A stretch of DNA of 64,000 bases from Eubacteriales bacterium. Its GTDB lineage: Bacteria; Bacillota; Clostridia; Saccharofermentanales; UBA5734. The position numbers and the translations under genes were made by a program. The stretch spans positions 19,959 through 83,958 of the forward strand of contig JAQUDJ010000006.1 of the NCBI GenBank assembly GCA_028685755.1. Reading direction: 5' to 3'. A model generated the notes under the pieces. The model saw nothing but the letters and a program-made list of their open reading frames with translations, was not told where the DNA came from and did no database searches. Of this stretch, positions 17,461 through 25,812 are shown piece after piece. How positions within the stretch are numbered: the first letter of the stretch is position 1; each line of letters begins with the position of its first letter.

Positions 17461-18028
17461 AAAGTTGGCTCACAAAATTCTGTAGGAGAGCCAAGCCCTG
17501 TTCAGTCAGTAGCGCTTCCGGATGAAATTGGACACCTTCGATAGCCAACGTTTTATGGCGCAGCCCCATGACAAGGTGATCCTCCGCAGTTTTGGCGGTG
17601 ACTTCGAGCGTGGCAGGCAAACTTTGAGCGTCGACAATCAGCGAGTGATAACGCGTGACGGCAAAGTGGGTGGGCAATCCAGAAAATAGGCCGCGTCCTT
17701 GGTGTTCGAGAAGCGAACGATAACCGTGCATCGGGCGAGGCGCTTGGATAATGGATGCCCCAAAAGCGTGGGCGATGACTTGATGTCCAAGGCAAATTCC
17801 GAGAATCGGCAGCTGACCGGCATATCGTGCAAGCACTTGATGGGCCGTATGCGCTTGTTCAGGCCGACCGGGTCCAGGTGATAACACAAGCCCACGAAAG
17901 CCCGATAAATCAACAGTTTGGCCGTCGATTTGATCATGTTGAACGATCCTCGACGAAACGCCGAGGATCGTGAAATATCGGGCTAAATTCAGGGTAAATG
18001 AATCGTAATGATCCAGGAGCAGTAGCAT
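17453..18028 (-). CDS. pabA: Aminodeoxychorismate synthase component II (glutamine amidotransferase)
   Basis: A 191-residue class I glutamine amidotransferase that supplies ammonia to PabB. It has the N-terminal LLLDHYDSFTLNLARYF, an oxyanion-strand LSPGPGRPE (about 52), the nucleophile elbow GICLGHQ (about 80) and the HPE of the catalytic triad in VQFHPEALLTE near the C-terminus. The same protein can serve TrpE in some bacteria, but no trp genes are present. The ATG lies 4 bases after the stop of the FAH-family gene, without an obvious ribosome binding site, consistent with translational coupling. An in-frame extension of 16 codons upstream is unlikely because it overlaps that gene. Confidence 0.93.
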   Translation of the reverse strand: MLLLLDHYDSFTLNLARYFTILGVSSRIVQHDQIDGQTVDLSGFRGLVLSPGPGRPEQAHTAHQVLARYAGQLPILGICLGHQVIAHAFGASIIQAPRPMHGYRSLLEHQGRGLFSGLPTHFAVTRYHSLIVDAQSLPATLEVTAKTAEDHLVMGLRHKTLAIEGVQFHPEALLTEQGLALLQNFVSQLYG

Positions 18029-18032
18029 GGTT

Positions 18033-18797
18033 TCAGCCGGCGATGACAGGATTACTGAGCGTACCAATTCCCTCAATCGTGACAGTCACGAGGTCCTCTG
18101 GTAGGAGTGGTCCAACACCAGCAGGTGTGCCTGTTGTCACGACGTCACCCGGTAAGAGTGTCATAGCTTGGGTGATAAAGGCCAGTAATTCGCCGATCGA
18201 CCAGATTAATTGGGCAGTCGATTCGTGCTGTCGTGTATGACCATTGACTTTTGTAGTCAGCTGCAAATCACTCGGATCGACTTCATCTGTTACGATCGGG
18301 CCAATTGGGCAGAACGTGTCAAACCCCTTGGCTCGCGTCCATTGACCATCTAGTTTTTGCACATCTCGAGCTGTGACGTCGTTGAGGATCGTATAGCCGA
18401 GGATATATGACGCGGCCTCGCTGGCTTCGATATGGCTGGCGCGCTTGCTGATTACGAGGGCGAGTTCACCCTCAAAATCGACACGTTGCGAAATCATTTG
18501 ATCTGGCAAAACGATCGGTTGATTTGGATCCACGATCGCGGTCGATGGTTTCATAAAGAGTATGGGTCGTTCCGGAATCTGTGCATCGAATTCCTTGATG
18601 TGATCGTGGTAATTTTTTCCAACCGCAACAATTTTGGACGGTTCGCAAGGTGCTAATAGCGTTGCACTTTCAAGGCTTATCTGTTGCCCTGTCGGTTGTC
18701 CACCCCAATAGGGAGCCTGATCCAACACATGGATCTGCTGACCATCGAGATGGCCCCAAAAAGCTTCACCAGCGATGCGAAGACGTACATATTTCAT
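18033..18797 (-). CDS. Fumarylacetoacetate hydrolase (FAH) family protein
   Basis: A 254-residue metal-dependent hydrolase or isomerase of the FAH family. It has PILFMKPSTAIVDPNQPIVLP (about 78-98), VDFEGELALVI with the metal-binding glutamates, and a C-terminal LLPGDVVTTGTPAGVGPL. Members act on acylpyruvates or decarboxylate oxaloacetate; which applies cannot be read from sequence. GGAGGG lies seven bases before the ATG. It sits between nfnB and pabA in one operon, an unusual neighbour for folate genes. Confidence 0.88.
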   Translation of the reverse strand: MKYVRLRIAGEAFWGHLDGQQIHVLDQAPYWGGQPTGQQISLESATLLAPCEPSKIVAVGKNYHDHIKEFDAQIPERPILFMKPSTAIVDPNQPIVLPDQMISQRVDFEGELALVISKRASHIEASEAASYILGYTILNDVTARDVQKLDGQWTRAKGFDTFCPIGPIVTDEVDPSDLQLTTKVNGHTRQHESTAQLIWSIGELLAFITQAMTLLPGDVVTTGTPAGVGPLLPEDLVTVTIEGIGTLSNPVIAG

Positions 18798-18827
18798 ATG
18801 GAGCCCTCCTTGATTGCGAAGTACCGA

Positions 18828-20276
18828 TCAATATTCGACTTTTTGTGATCCGAGAATGACGGCGCCAGATTCGGGGTCCGGTGCTTTGCCCGTTGTGAGG
18901 TATTCATCGATTGCGGTTGCTGCGGATTTGCCAGCGCCCATCGCGAGAATTACCGTCGCTGCCCCCGTGACGGCATCGCCACCGGCATAAACGCCAGCTT
19001 TGCTTGTTGCCATGGTGTGATCATCGACAACAATACCACCCCATTTTTGGGTTTCGAGACCTGGTGTCGTCATTTTAATGAGTGGATTGGGCGTTTGCCC
19101 GATCGCGACAATGACGGTATCCATGGGCAATTCAAAGCGTGAATCTTGCTTTTCAACGGGGCGGCGGCGACCTGAACTATCTGGTTCACCGAGTTCCATT
19201 TCAACGCATGCCATGCCGGTGACCCAGCCCTTTTCATCGCCTAAGATTTCGACAGGATTGGTTAAGAGCTTTAAGATGATGCCTTCTTCTTTGGCATGGT
19301 GGACTTCTTCTAACCGCGCTGGCAATTCGTGTTCAGAGCGACGATACACAATATACACGTCTTCGGCGCCGAGGCGTTTGGCACTGCGGGCAGCATCCAT
19401 GGCAACGTTGCCACCACCAATGACGGCGCAGCGTTTACCAACGTGAATCGGCGTGTCCCAATCTGGGAATTTGTAAGCTTTCATCAGATTGATGCGGGTC
19501 AAAAACTCATTGGCGGAGTAAACGCCGTTAAAGTTCTCGCCGGGAATTTTCATAAAACTTGGTAAGCCGGCTCCCGTACCAATGAAAATCGCTTCATAGC
19601 CTTCGTCATAGAGCTCATCGAGGGTCAGAATTTTGCCGATAACCATGTTCGTCTCGATTTTGACACCAAGTTTGCGCAAATTGTCGATTTCTGATTGGAC
19701 GAGCGCTTTGGGCAGCCGGAATTCAGGGATGCCATACATTAAAACGCCACCGGGGACGTGAAACGCTTCGAAAATGGTCACATCATATCCAAGTTTGGCG
19801 AGATCGCTCGCACAGGTCAGACCAGCAGGACCGGAGCCAACAATGGCAACCTTGCGGTGTTTTGCCGGTGCAACTTCAGCCTTCTGTTGCCGGTTGGCCA
19901 TGTACCAATCGGCGACGAAACGTTCAAGGCGGCCAATGCCGACTGATTCGCCCTTGATCGCTCGCACACAGAGTTCTTCGCACTGGGTTTCTTGCGGGCA
20001 AACGCGGCCACAGATGGCCGGCATGGCGTTTGTAGAGGTGATTATGTCATAAGCGGCTTCAAATTCACCGACTGCGACTTTGCCGATAAATTCGGGGATT
20101 CGAACATTGACTGGGCAGCCGGCAATGCAAGGCTTGTGTTTGCATTGCAGGCAGCGCGTAGCTTCTTCCATGGCCATCTCGGGGGTATAGCCGATTGAGA
20201 CTTCGGCAAAATTCTTGTTGCGGGCATTAGGATCTTGTTCCGGGATGGCTACTTTTTTTAAAGACATATTGGCCAT
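18828..20276 (-). CDS. nfnB: NfnB, large subunit of NADH-dependent ferredoxin:NADP+ oxidoreductase
   Basis: A 482-residue flavoprotein of the GltD/glutamate synthase small-subunit type. The N-terminal domain has CLQCKHKPCIAGCPVNVRIPEF and CGRVCPQETQCEELC, which bind two [4Fe-4S] clusters. The FAD and NAD(P) sites follow (VAIVGSGPAGLTCASDLAKLGY; CAVIGGGNVAMDAARSAKRLG) and a final FAD motif AGVYAGGDAVTGAATVILAMGAG. Together with the adjacent NfnA it fits the electron-bifurcating Nfn transhydrogenase, which couples NADPH, NADH and ferredoxin in fermentative anaerobes. A homotetrameric NADPH-dependent glutamate synthase reading is the alternative, but no large GltB subunit is present. GGAGG precedes the ATG. 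Confidence 0.88.
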   Translation of the reverse strand: MANMSLKKVAIPEQDPNARNKNFAEVSIGYTPEMAMEEATRCLQCKHKPCIAGCPVNVRIPEFIGKVAVGEFEAAYDIITSTNAMPAICGRVCPQETQCEELCVRAIKGESVGIGRLERFVADWYMANRQQKAEVAPAKHRKVAIVGSGPAGLTCASDLAKLGYDVTIFEAFHVPGGVLMYGIPEFRLPKALVQSEIDNLRKLGVKIETNMVIGKILTLDELYDEGYEAIFIGTGAGLPSFMKIPGENFNGVYSANEFLTRINLMKAYKFPDWDTPIHVGKRCAVIGGGNVAMDAARSAKRLGAEDVYIVYRRSEHELPARLEEVHHAKEEGIILKLLTNPVEILGDEKGWVTGMACVEMELGEPDSSGRRRPVEKQDSRFELPMDTVIVAIGQTPNPLIKMTTPGLETQKWGGIVVDDHTMATSKAGVYAGGDAVTGAATVILAMGAGKSAATAIDEYLTTGKAPDPESGAVILGSQKVEY

Positions 20277-20279
20277 GGT

Positions 20280-21122
20280 TCAGGCCTCCTTGCCGGTTAA
20301 ACGGCAGATATGAACTGCTTCGGACTGCTTTTCTTCAGCTTTATAGATCTGGCTGCGGCGCATTGCTTCGTCGAAATTGACGAGGTGACCGTCAAAGTCT
20401 GGTCCGTCGATGCATGCAAATTTGGTTTCGCCACCTACGGTCAGTCGGCATCCGCCGCACATGCCTGTCCCATCTACCATGATCGAGTTCATGCTGACGA
20501 TCGTATGAATGTTATATTCTTTCGTCACGTTGCAGATCATTTTCATCATGATCAACGGGCCAATTGCAATAACGAGATCATAATCGCGGCCTTCTAGTAT
20601 CTTTTCACGCAAAACATCGGTGACGAAGCCTTGGCGGACATAGGAGCCATCGTCTGTTGTGATGAAAAGGTTCGTGCAGGCGACTTTCATGTCGTCCTCG
20701 AGGATCACGAGGTCCTTGTTGCGAAATCCCGCGATTATGTCAACTTCAGCACCAAGCTGATGGAGCGCTTTTGCCTGAGGATAAGCGATCGCTGTGCCAA
20801 GCCCGCCTCCAATAACAGCGACTTTTTTGTAGCCTTCAAGATGGGACGCTGTGCCAAGTGGGCCGACGAAATCGAGTAATTCATCACCTTCATCCATTTC
20901 GGCAAGCGCTTTGGTCGTTTTGCCGACAAGTTGGAAAATGATCGCTATCGTGCCCTGTTCGCGGTCATAGTCGGCGATCGTCAGTGGTACACGTTCGCCG
21001 GCCTCGTCGATTCGAAGCATGATGAATTGGCCGGGTTTGGCCTTGCGCGCGATGAGCGGTGCAGCGACATCCAAGCGGGTGACGGTCGGATTCAGGATCT
21101 GTTTGTGGACGATTTTATACAC
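20280..21122 (-). CDS. nfnA: NfnA, small subunit of NADH-dependent ferredoxin:NADP+ oxidoreductase
   Basis: A 280-residue ferredoxin-NADP reductase-like flavoprotein (dihydroorotate dehydrogenase electron-transfer type). It has an FAD domain with ERVPLTIADYD, an NAD domain with VAVIGGGLGTAIAYPQAKAL, and a C-terminal [2Fe-2S] segment DGTGMCGGCRLTV...FACIDGP. The gene starts at a GTG with GGGGAGG seven bases upstream; the longer ATG frame adds 21 residues that lie in the promoter leader and is unlikely. It is the first gene of the operon, 3 bases ahead of nfnB. A good promoter is visible upstream. Confidence 0.88.
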   Translation of the reverse strand: MYKIVHKQILNPTVTRLDVAAPLIARKAKPGQFIMLRIDEAGERVPLTIADYDREQGTIAIIFQLVGKTTKALAEMDEGDELLDFVGPLGTASHLEGYKKVAVIGGGLGTAIAYPQAKALHQLGAEVDIIAGFRNKDLVILEDDMKVACTNLFITTDDGSYVRQGFVTDVLREKILEGRDYDLVIAIGPLIMMKMICNVTKEYNIHTIVSMNSIMVDGTGMCGGCRLTVGGETKFACIDGPDFDGHLVNFDEAMRRSQIYKAEEKQSEAVHICRLTGKEA

Positions 21123-21187
21123 GAAACTGCCTCCCCAATTATGGTACGGGCAGTCGGTCAAGAAGCCGAAACAACCCCATTGCATCT

Positions 21188-21215
21188 ATTATACGCTCAG
21201 ACGTTCGGCCTGCAA
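21188..21215 (-). promoter_or_regulatory. Promoter of the nfn-pab operon
   Basis: On the minus strand TTGCAG (21215-21210) and a perfect TATAAT (21193-21188) are 16 bases apart. The start would be near 21181, giving a leader of about 60 bases before the nfnA GTG. Confidence 0.65.
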
Positions 21216-21270
21216 TGTAATTTCAGCTACAAAACCTGATCAAAATCTGCTGATGTTAAAATCATTTTTG

Positions 21271-21311
21271 GTAACGTTACTGCTACTTTTAGGGTAGTTA
21301 AGGACTATAAT
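21271..21311 (+). promoter_or_regulatory. Palindrome and -10 element upstream of ferritin
   Basis: GTAACGTTAC (21271-21280) is a perfect 10-bp palindrome between the divergent nfnA and ferritin genes. A perfect TATAAT at 21306-21311 follows 25 bases later, without a recognisable -35. The -10 would give a ferritin leader of about 70 bases. The palindrome is a possible operator. Its core TAACGTTA recurs upstream of the rhodanese gene (7267-7274). Confidence 0.4.
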
Positions 21312-21386
21312 GAATATATTAAAGTAATAAATAAAGCAACCGGTCGAACATTATAACGTTGACCAATTTCCAAAGGAGGCCATTCC

Positions 21387-21911
21387 ATGAAAGAACCCCT
21401 GTCTCGTGCTTTTAGTGCACAAATCAATAAAGAATATTTCAGCGCCTTTTTCTATCTCGTTATGTCAGATTATTTAGACGCTATTGGCTTTAAAGGTGCA
21501 GCTAGTTGGACTTATGTTCAATACCAAGAAGAGTTGGCTCATGCCCAGAACCTTGTGCACTATCTGCACGCTCGCAATGAAAATGTAAAATATATGACAA
21601 TTGCTGATCCGAGTGGCGAATGGAACGGCATCAAGGATGTCTTTTTGTCCATTCTTAAGCATGAAGAATCGGTGACTGAATCGATTAGTGAACTCGCAAC
21701 ACTCGCGATGCAATCTGGTGATCACGCAGCTTATACGTTCCTACATTGGTACATTGCTGAACAAGTCGAAGAGGAAGGCAATGTGCAAGATGTCATCGAC
21801 AAACTACAGATCGCCGAAGACAATCAAAATGCTTTGCTGACCATTGATAATCTCCTGGGGGCTCGAGTCTATGTCGAACCGATCGTACCAGGGGTTGGCA
21901 CCTCAATCTAA
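21387..21911 (+). CDS. ftnA: Ferritin
   Basis: A 174-residue non-haem ferritin, the usual length for bacterial FtnA. Four-helix-bundle ferroxidase residues are visible: KEYFSAFFYL (first glutamate), YQEELAHAQN (ExxH), and LHWYIAEQVEEEGNVQD in the fourth helix. It stores iron as a mineral inside a 24-subunit shell in the cytoplasm and protects against Fenton chemistry. AAAGGAGG stands upstream of the ATG. It is a single-gene unit: an intrinsic terminator follows, and the nfn operon is divergent from it. Confidence 0.94.
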   Translation: MKEPLSRAFSAQINKEYFSAFFYLVMSDYLDAIGFKGAASWTYVQYQEELAHAQNLVHYLHARNENVKYMTIADPSGEWNGIKDVFLSILKHEESVTESISELATLAMQSGDHAAYTFLHWYIAEQVEEEGNVQDVIDKLQIAEDNQNALLTIDNLLGARVYVEPIVPGVGTSI

Positions 21912-21947
21912 ATTCAAGCCCTACTAATCATTCGCAAAAGTTACATT

Positions 21948-21980
21948 GATCGCATCCGTTTGTACGGGTGCGATCTTTTT
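21948..21980 (+). terminator. Intrinsic terminator after ferritin
   Basis: GATCGCATCCG and CGGGTGCGATC pair as an 11-bp stem (one G-U pair) around a 6-base loop, followed directly by TTTTT. It lies 36 bases after the ferritin stop codon. Confidence 0.85.
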
Positions 21981-22136
21981 AAATAGAAGCCTTTTCTGCA
22001 ACTCTTCTTCTCATTTCCTGCAAGAATCAAATTCAGCGCACTGCGCTTTTGCGAAAATAATTGATTTGCACAAGTATTGTGTGCAAATTTCAGCAAAGTT
22101 TGTTCAGTTTAAAAATGAAATTTTGACTTTTTCGAC

Positions 22137-22164
22137 TTGCACAAATAATGATCTATGGTAAGAT
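22137..22164 (+). promoter_or_regulatory. Promoter of the glutamine synthetase gene
   Basis: TTGCAC (22137-22142) and the TGn-extended -10 TGGTAAGAT (hexamer 22159-22164) are 16 bases apart. A start near 22171 would give a leader of roughly 195 bases, which contains the attenuator-like structure described at 22224-22281. Confidence 0.5.
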
Positions 22165-22223
22165 GGTTTCATCAAATGAATAGTGACGGCTGTGGATACT
22201 GTATTTAACTCGATTCAGCCAAG

Positions 22224-22281
22224 ATAAACAAGGGTGTTTATTAGTCTCCTCGGAGATTATTTGGCGCCCTATTTTTTATTT
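22224..22281 (+). promoter_or_regulatory. Attenuator-like leader with competing hairpins before glnA
   Basis: A terminator-like hairpin runs from AGGGTG (22231) to CGCCCT (22270), with an inner stem of TCTCC and GGAGA, and is followed by ATTTTTTATTTT. Its 5' arm overlaps a second possible hairpin, ATAAACA/TGTTTAT (22224-22241). The two cannot form together. The smaller hairpin can be drawn with the six-base loop AAGGGT, having A at position 1 and G at position 4, which is the loop pattern recognised by ANTAR antiterminators. The paired upstream ANTAR hairpin is not clear; GGCTG/CAGCC at about 22190-22220 is the only candidate stem. Control by termination is inferred from structure alone. Confidence 0.5.
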
Positions 22282-22365
22282 TGTGGACATTACTGAATCG
22301 AACAATAGACGAATCTGATAAGCTAGAACTGATAAAACGTTGTATCAATGGAAGGGGATTTCAAA

Positions 22366-24477
22366 ATGAGCAACACTGACACGACATCCATCAATATGGC
22401 TGAGATTTTTGGCAGCAATGTCTTTAATGATTCAGTCATGCGCACCGTCCTACCGAAAGCGATTTACAAATCGCTGCGCAAAACAATCGAAGACGGCATC
22501 TCTCTTGACGCCCAGGTCGCCGAAGTCGTCGCCTCCGCGATGAAGGATTGGGCGATTGCTAAAGGCGCAACCCACTTCACCCACTGGTTCCAGCCCATGA
22601 CCGGTGTCACCGCTGAAAAGCATGATTCCTTTATTTCGCCAACACCAGATGGCCGCGTCATCCTTGAATTCTCCGGCAAAGAATTGATCAAAGGCGAACC
22701 GGACGCATCTTCTTTTCCATCAGGTGGTTTGCGTGCAACTTTCGAAGCACGTGGTTATACAGCTTGGGACTGCACATCACCGGCTTTCGTCAAAGACGGC
22801 AGCTTATTCATCCCAACCGCTTTTGCTTCCTACACCGGCGAAGCCCTCGACAAAAAGACCCCCTTACTGCGCTCAATGGATGCGATCAATCGTCAGGCCA
22901 TGCGCGTTTTAAAACTCATTGGCAACACATCGACCTCCCGCGTGGTAACGACTGTCGGACCGGAACAAGAATACTTCCTGATCGATCAGAAGTTATTTGA
23001 AGAACGTAAAGACTTGATACTGACTGGTCGCACCCTGTTTGGTGCAAAACCACCAAAGGGTCAGGATCTCGAAGATCATTATTTTGGTCAGATCAAGGAC
23101 CGGATCGCTGCTTACATGACCGATCTCGATATCGAACTGTGGAAGCTCGGCGTATCTGCCAAAACCAAACACAACGAAGTTGCTCCGGCACAGCACGAAC
23201 TAGCCCCGATCTTCACCACCACCAATATTGCAACTGACCACAATCAGCTGACGATGGAAACGATGAAAAAAGTCGCGTTGCGTCATGGGTTGGTTTGCTT
23301 ACTCCATGAAAAGCCGTTTGCTGGTGTCAATGGTTCTGGTAAACACAACAACTGGTCAATGGGAACCGATGATGGTCAGAACTTGCTTGAACCAGGCAAA
23401 ACCCCGCATGACAACACCCAGTTCCTCCTCATCCTTTCTGCGGTCATCCGCGCCGTCGACGTCTACGCCGATCTGCTCCGCGTTTCAGCTGCTAGCCCGG
23501 GCAATGACCACCGTCTCGGCGCCAATGAAGCACCGCCAGCAATCATCTCGATCTTCCTCGGTGATCAGCTCACCGATATCCTCGAACAAATCGAAAAGAG
23601 TGGCAATGCCCTGACCAGCAAATCTGGCGGGTTCCTTGAGCTCGGCACAGCTTCCCTGCCTTCCCTTCCCAAAGACTCCACTGACCGCAACCGCACATCA
23701 CCTTTTGCCTTCACTGGCAACAAGTTTGAATTCCGCATGGTCGGTTCATCCCAGTCGATCGCACAATGCAACTTTACCCTCAACACTGCAGTCGCAGAAA
23801 TTCTGTGTGAAATTGCCGATCGTCTCGAAAAAGCAAGCGATATCGACGCCGAAATCAGCGCGATCATTCTTGAAATCATCAAAAATCACAAACGAGTCAT
23901 CTTTAATGGTAACGGCTACTCTAGCGAGTGGGTCGAAGAAGCAGCCCGTCGCGGTCTGCCAAACATCACCACAACGGTCGATGCAATCGCCGCGATCAAT
24001 GCCGAGAAAAACAAAGCCCTTATGGCCAAACACGGCGTTCTGTCCTACATCGAAATGGAATCTCGTACCGAAATCCAGTACGAAATCTACACCAAGACGA
24101 TCAACATCGAAGGACTAACCGCTGTCGAAATCGCCAAACGTCAGATTCTACCTGCTGTCATCAACTACAAAGCTGACCTCGCTTCCTCCATCGGCGCAAT
24201 CGAGTCCATTGACGGTGATGTCTCGGTCGAAAAAGAACTCTTTAGTAAAGTAAACATTTCCATGAAGTCCCTGAGCGCCAACATCGCCAAGCTCGAAAAA
24301 GCGATCGATACCGCAGCCAATTTGCATGGCGACACCAAGGCACAAGCAGAGGCCTATCGCGACCTCGTCTTCAAAGCCATGGGCGAAGTCCGTGCCGATG
24401 CTGACCTGCTTGAAACCATCGTCGACGCCGATTATTGGCCACTACCGACTTACTCCGACCTGCTGTTCAAAGTCTGA
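22366..24477 (+). CDS. glnA: Glutamine synthetase, type III
   Basis: A 703-residue ATP-dependent enzyme making glutamine from glutamate and ammonia. The length and motifs are those of the GSIII (GlnN) class rather than the 440-residue [19 protein letters not shown] (about 270), [14 protein letters not shown] (about 325), [17 protein letters not shown] (about 385) and [15 protein letters not shown]. The C-terminal 200 residues are helical, as in the class. AAGGGGAT precedes the ATG; a start six codons upstream would remove this site. No glnR, PII or ANTAR regulator gene is in the window. The leader carries an attenuator-like structure. Confidence 0.95.
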   Translation: MSNTDTTSINMAEIFGSNVFNDSVMRTVLPKAIYKSLRKTIEDGISLDAQVAEVVASAMKDWAIAKGATHFTHWFQPMTGVTAEKHDSFISPTPDGRVILEFSGKELIKGEPDASSFPSGGLRATFEARGYTAWDCTSPAFVKDGSLFIPTAFASYTGEALDKKTPLLRSMDAINRQAMRVLKLIGNTSTSRVVTTVGPEQEYFLIDQKLFEERKDLILTGRTLFGAKPPKGQDLEDHYFGQIKDRIAAYMTDLDIELWKLGVSAKTKHNEVAPAQHELAPIFTTTNIATDHNQLTMETMKKVALRHGLVCLLHEKPFAGVNGSGKHNNWSMGTDDGQNLLEPGKTPHDNTQFLLILSAVIRAVDVYADLLRVSAASPGNDHRLGANEAPPAIISIFLGDQLTDILEQIEKSGNALTSKSGGFLELGTASLPSLPKDSTDRNRTSPFAFTGNKFEFRMVGSSQSIAQCNFTLNTAVAEILCEIADRLEKASDIDAEISAIILEIIKNHKRVIFNGNGYSSEWVEEAARRGLPNITTTVDAIAAINAEKNKALMAKHGVLSYIEMESRTEIQYEIYTKTINIEGLTAVEIAKRQILPAVINYKADLASSIGAIESIDGDVSVEKELFSKVNISMKSLSANIAKLEKAIDTAANLHGDTKAQAEAYRDLVFKAMGEVRADADLLETIVDADYWPLPTYSDLLFKV

Positions 24478-24547
24478 TGCCGGTTTGACCCGACAAGACG
24501 AGTCACCTGTGGAAAAGCCGATCCCCGCATCGGACCGACAGAACATA

Positions 24548-24583
24548 ATGGTGCCAGGCACATGCCTGGCACCATATTTTTTT
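24548..24583. repeat. Palindromic repeat, copy 2, possibly acting as terminator
   Basis: ATGGTGCCAGGCA and TGCCTGGCACCAT are perfect 13-bp arms around the two bases CA, followed by ATATTTTTTT. It shares its right arm exactly with the copy at 4807. Placed 70 bases after glnA, it can end glnA transcription as a rho-independent terminator. In the same gap CCGAT/ATCGG (24518-24533) forms a smaller hairpin without a T-run. Confidence 0.65.
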
Positions 24584-24591
24584 CGCTCGCA

Positions 24592-24600
24592 TGGTACAAT
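24592..24600 (+). promoter_or_regulatory. Extended -10 promoter of glf
   Basis: TGGTACAAT is a TGn-extended -10 (TACAAT) 30 bases before the glf start; there is no clear -35. Confidence 0.45.
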
Positions 24601-24630
24601 AGCATTTATCAACATTTTGCGGAGGATCTT

Positions 24631-25740
24631 ATGTCAAAATCCTATGACTATTTGATCGTTGGAGCTGGACTATTTGGCGCAACGTTTGCTTATGAGGCAA
24701 AAAAACGGGGCAAAAAATGTCTGGTCACCGACCGTCGTGGCCAAATTGGTGGCAATCTATATTGTGAACCGGTTGAAGGGATCAATGTTCACGCATATGG
24801 GGCTCATATCTTCCATACAAGCAACAAAAAAATCTGGGATTACGTCAATCAATTCGCCGAATTTAATCGCTATACAAATTCACCGATCGCCAATTACCAC
24901 GGCGAGATTTACAATTTGCCGTTCAATATGAATACATTCAACAAGCTTTGGGGCGTGATTACACCGGAGCAAGCCCAACAAAAAATTGCCGAGCAACGTC
25001 AGCATGCGGGGACGGGCGAGCCCGCAAACCTCGAAGAACAGGCGATCTCGCTGATCGGACAAGACATTTATGAAAAGCTGATCAAGGGTTACACCGAAAA
25101 GCAATGGGGCCGCGCCTGTACGGATCTTCCAGCGTTTATCATCAAGCGATTGCCAGTCCGCTTCACCTATGACAACAACTATTTTAACGACAAATATCAG
25201 GGCATTCCAGAAGGTGGCTATAACGTAATTATCGAAAAAATGCTTGCGGGAATCGATGTGCAACTCGGTGTCGACTTCTTTCAAAGCCGCGAAAACTGGC
25301 TTAAAAAGGCGAAAAAAGTCGTTTTTACCGGTATGATTGACGAATTTTATAATTATCAGTTTGGCCAACTCGGGTATCGCAGCCTGCGCTTTGAACATGA
25401 AATCTTAGACATTGAGAATTTTCAGGGAAACGCTGTCGTCAATTACACCGACCGCGAAACGCCGTTCACCCGCATTATCGAGCACAAACATTTTGAATTT
25501 GGGACACAACCTAAGACCGTCGTTACGCGCGAATATCCGGTCGATTGGGTCAAAGGTGATGAGCCTTATTACCCGATCAACGACGAACAAAATGAAACAC
25601 TTTTCAAACAATATAAAACACTCGCCCAATATGACCAAAACATCATATTTGGCGGACGTTTAGCTGACTACAAATACTACGATATGCATCACGTCGTCTA
25701 TCACGCGTTAGAAACAGTCGCACAAGAATTCGGCGAGTAA
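24631..25740 (+). CDS. glf: UDP-galactopyranose mutase
   Basis: A 369-residue flavoenzyme that converts UDP-galactopyranose to UDP-galactofuranose for surface polysaccharides. The N-terminal FAD motif is YLIVGAGLFGATFAYEAKKRGK, followed by GGNLY and HAYGAHIFHTSNKKIWDYVNQF, which is characteristic of Glf. Further family segments are YTEKQWGRACTDLPAFIIKRLPVR and the C-terminal FGGRLADYKYYDMHHV. The ATG with GGAGGA is used; the longer frame would start inside the palindromic repeat. It is a lone gene here: no glycosyltransferases or other polysaccharide genes are adjacent. Confidence 0.94.
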   Translation: MSKSYDYLIVGAGLFGATFAYEAKKRGKKCLVTDRRGQIGGNLYCEPVEGINVHAYGAHIFHTSNKKIWDYVNQFAEFNRYTNSPIANYHGEIYNLPFNMNTFNKLWGVITPEQAQQKIAEQRQHAGTGEPANLEEQAISLIGQDIYEKLIKGYTEKQWGRACTDLPAFIIKRLPVRFTYDNNYFNDKYQGIPEGGYNVIIEKMLAGIDVQLGVDFFQSRENWLKKAKKVVFTGMIDEFYNYQFGQLGYRSLRFEHEILDIENFQGNAVVNYTDRETPFTRIIEHKHFEFGTQPKTVVTREYPVDWVKGDEPYYPINDEQNETLFKQYKTLAQYDQNIIFGGRLADYKYYDMHHVVYHALETVAQEFGE

Positions 25741-25756
25741 TTGATAGCTGTCATTT

Positions 25757-25788
25757 GGTGCCCGATTCAGCGTTAGACGCCAGGCGCC
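25757..25788. repeat. Degenerate palindromic element between glf and the GPH transporter
   Basis: GGTGCC and GGCGCC are inverted around 20 bases, and the right half with following CATAT resembles GGCACCATAT of the copy at 24548. It lies in the 72-base gap between two convergent genes. It could be a decayed repeat copy or a weak terminator. Confidence 0.25.
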
Positions 25789-25812
25789 ATATTTCCAAAT
25801 TCCAAATTGTCT

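Noticed and set aside
22171-22365. Known glutamine riboswitch upstream of glnA
   Set aside because: I could not match the conserved core of the glnA or downstream-peptide motifs; only generic hairpins and an ANTAR-like loop are visible.
22464-24345. Several long open frames overlapping the glutamine synthetase gene on both strands
   Set aside because: They are shadows of a well-conserved 703-residue enzyme and show no start signals or family motifs.
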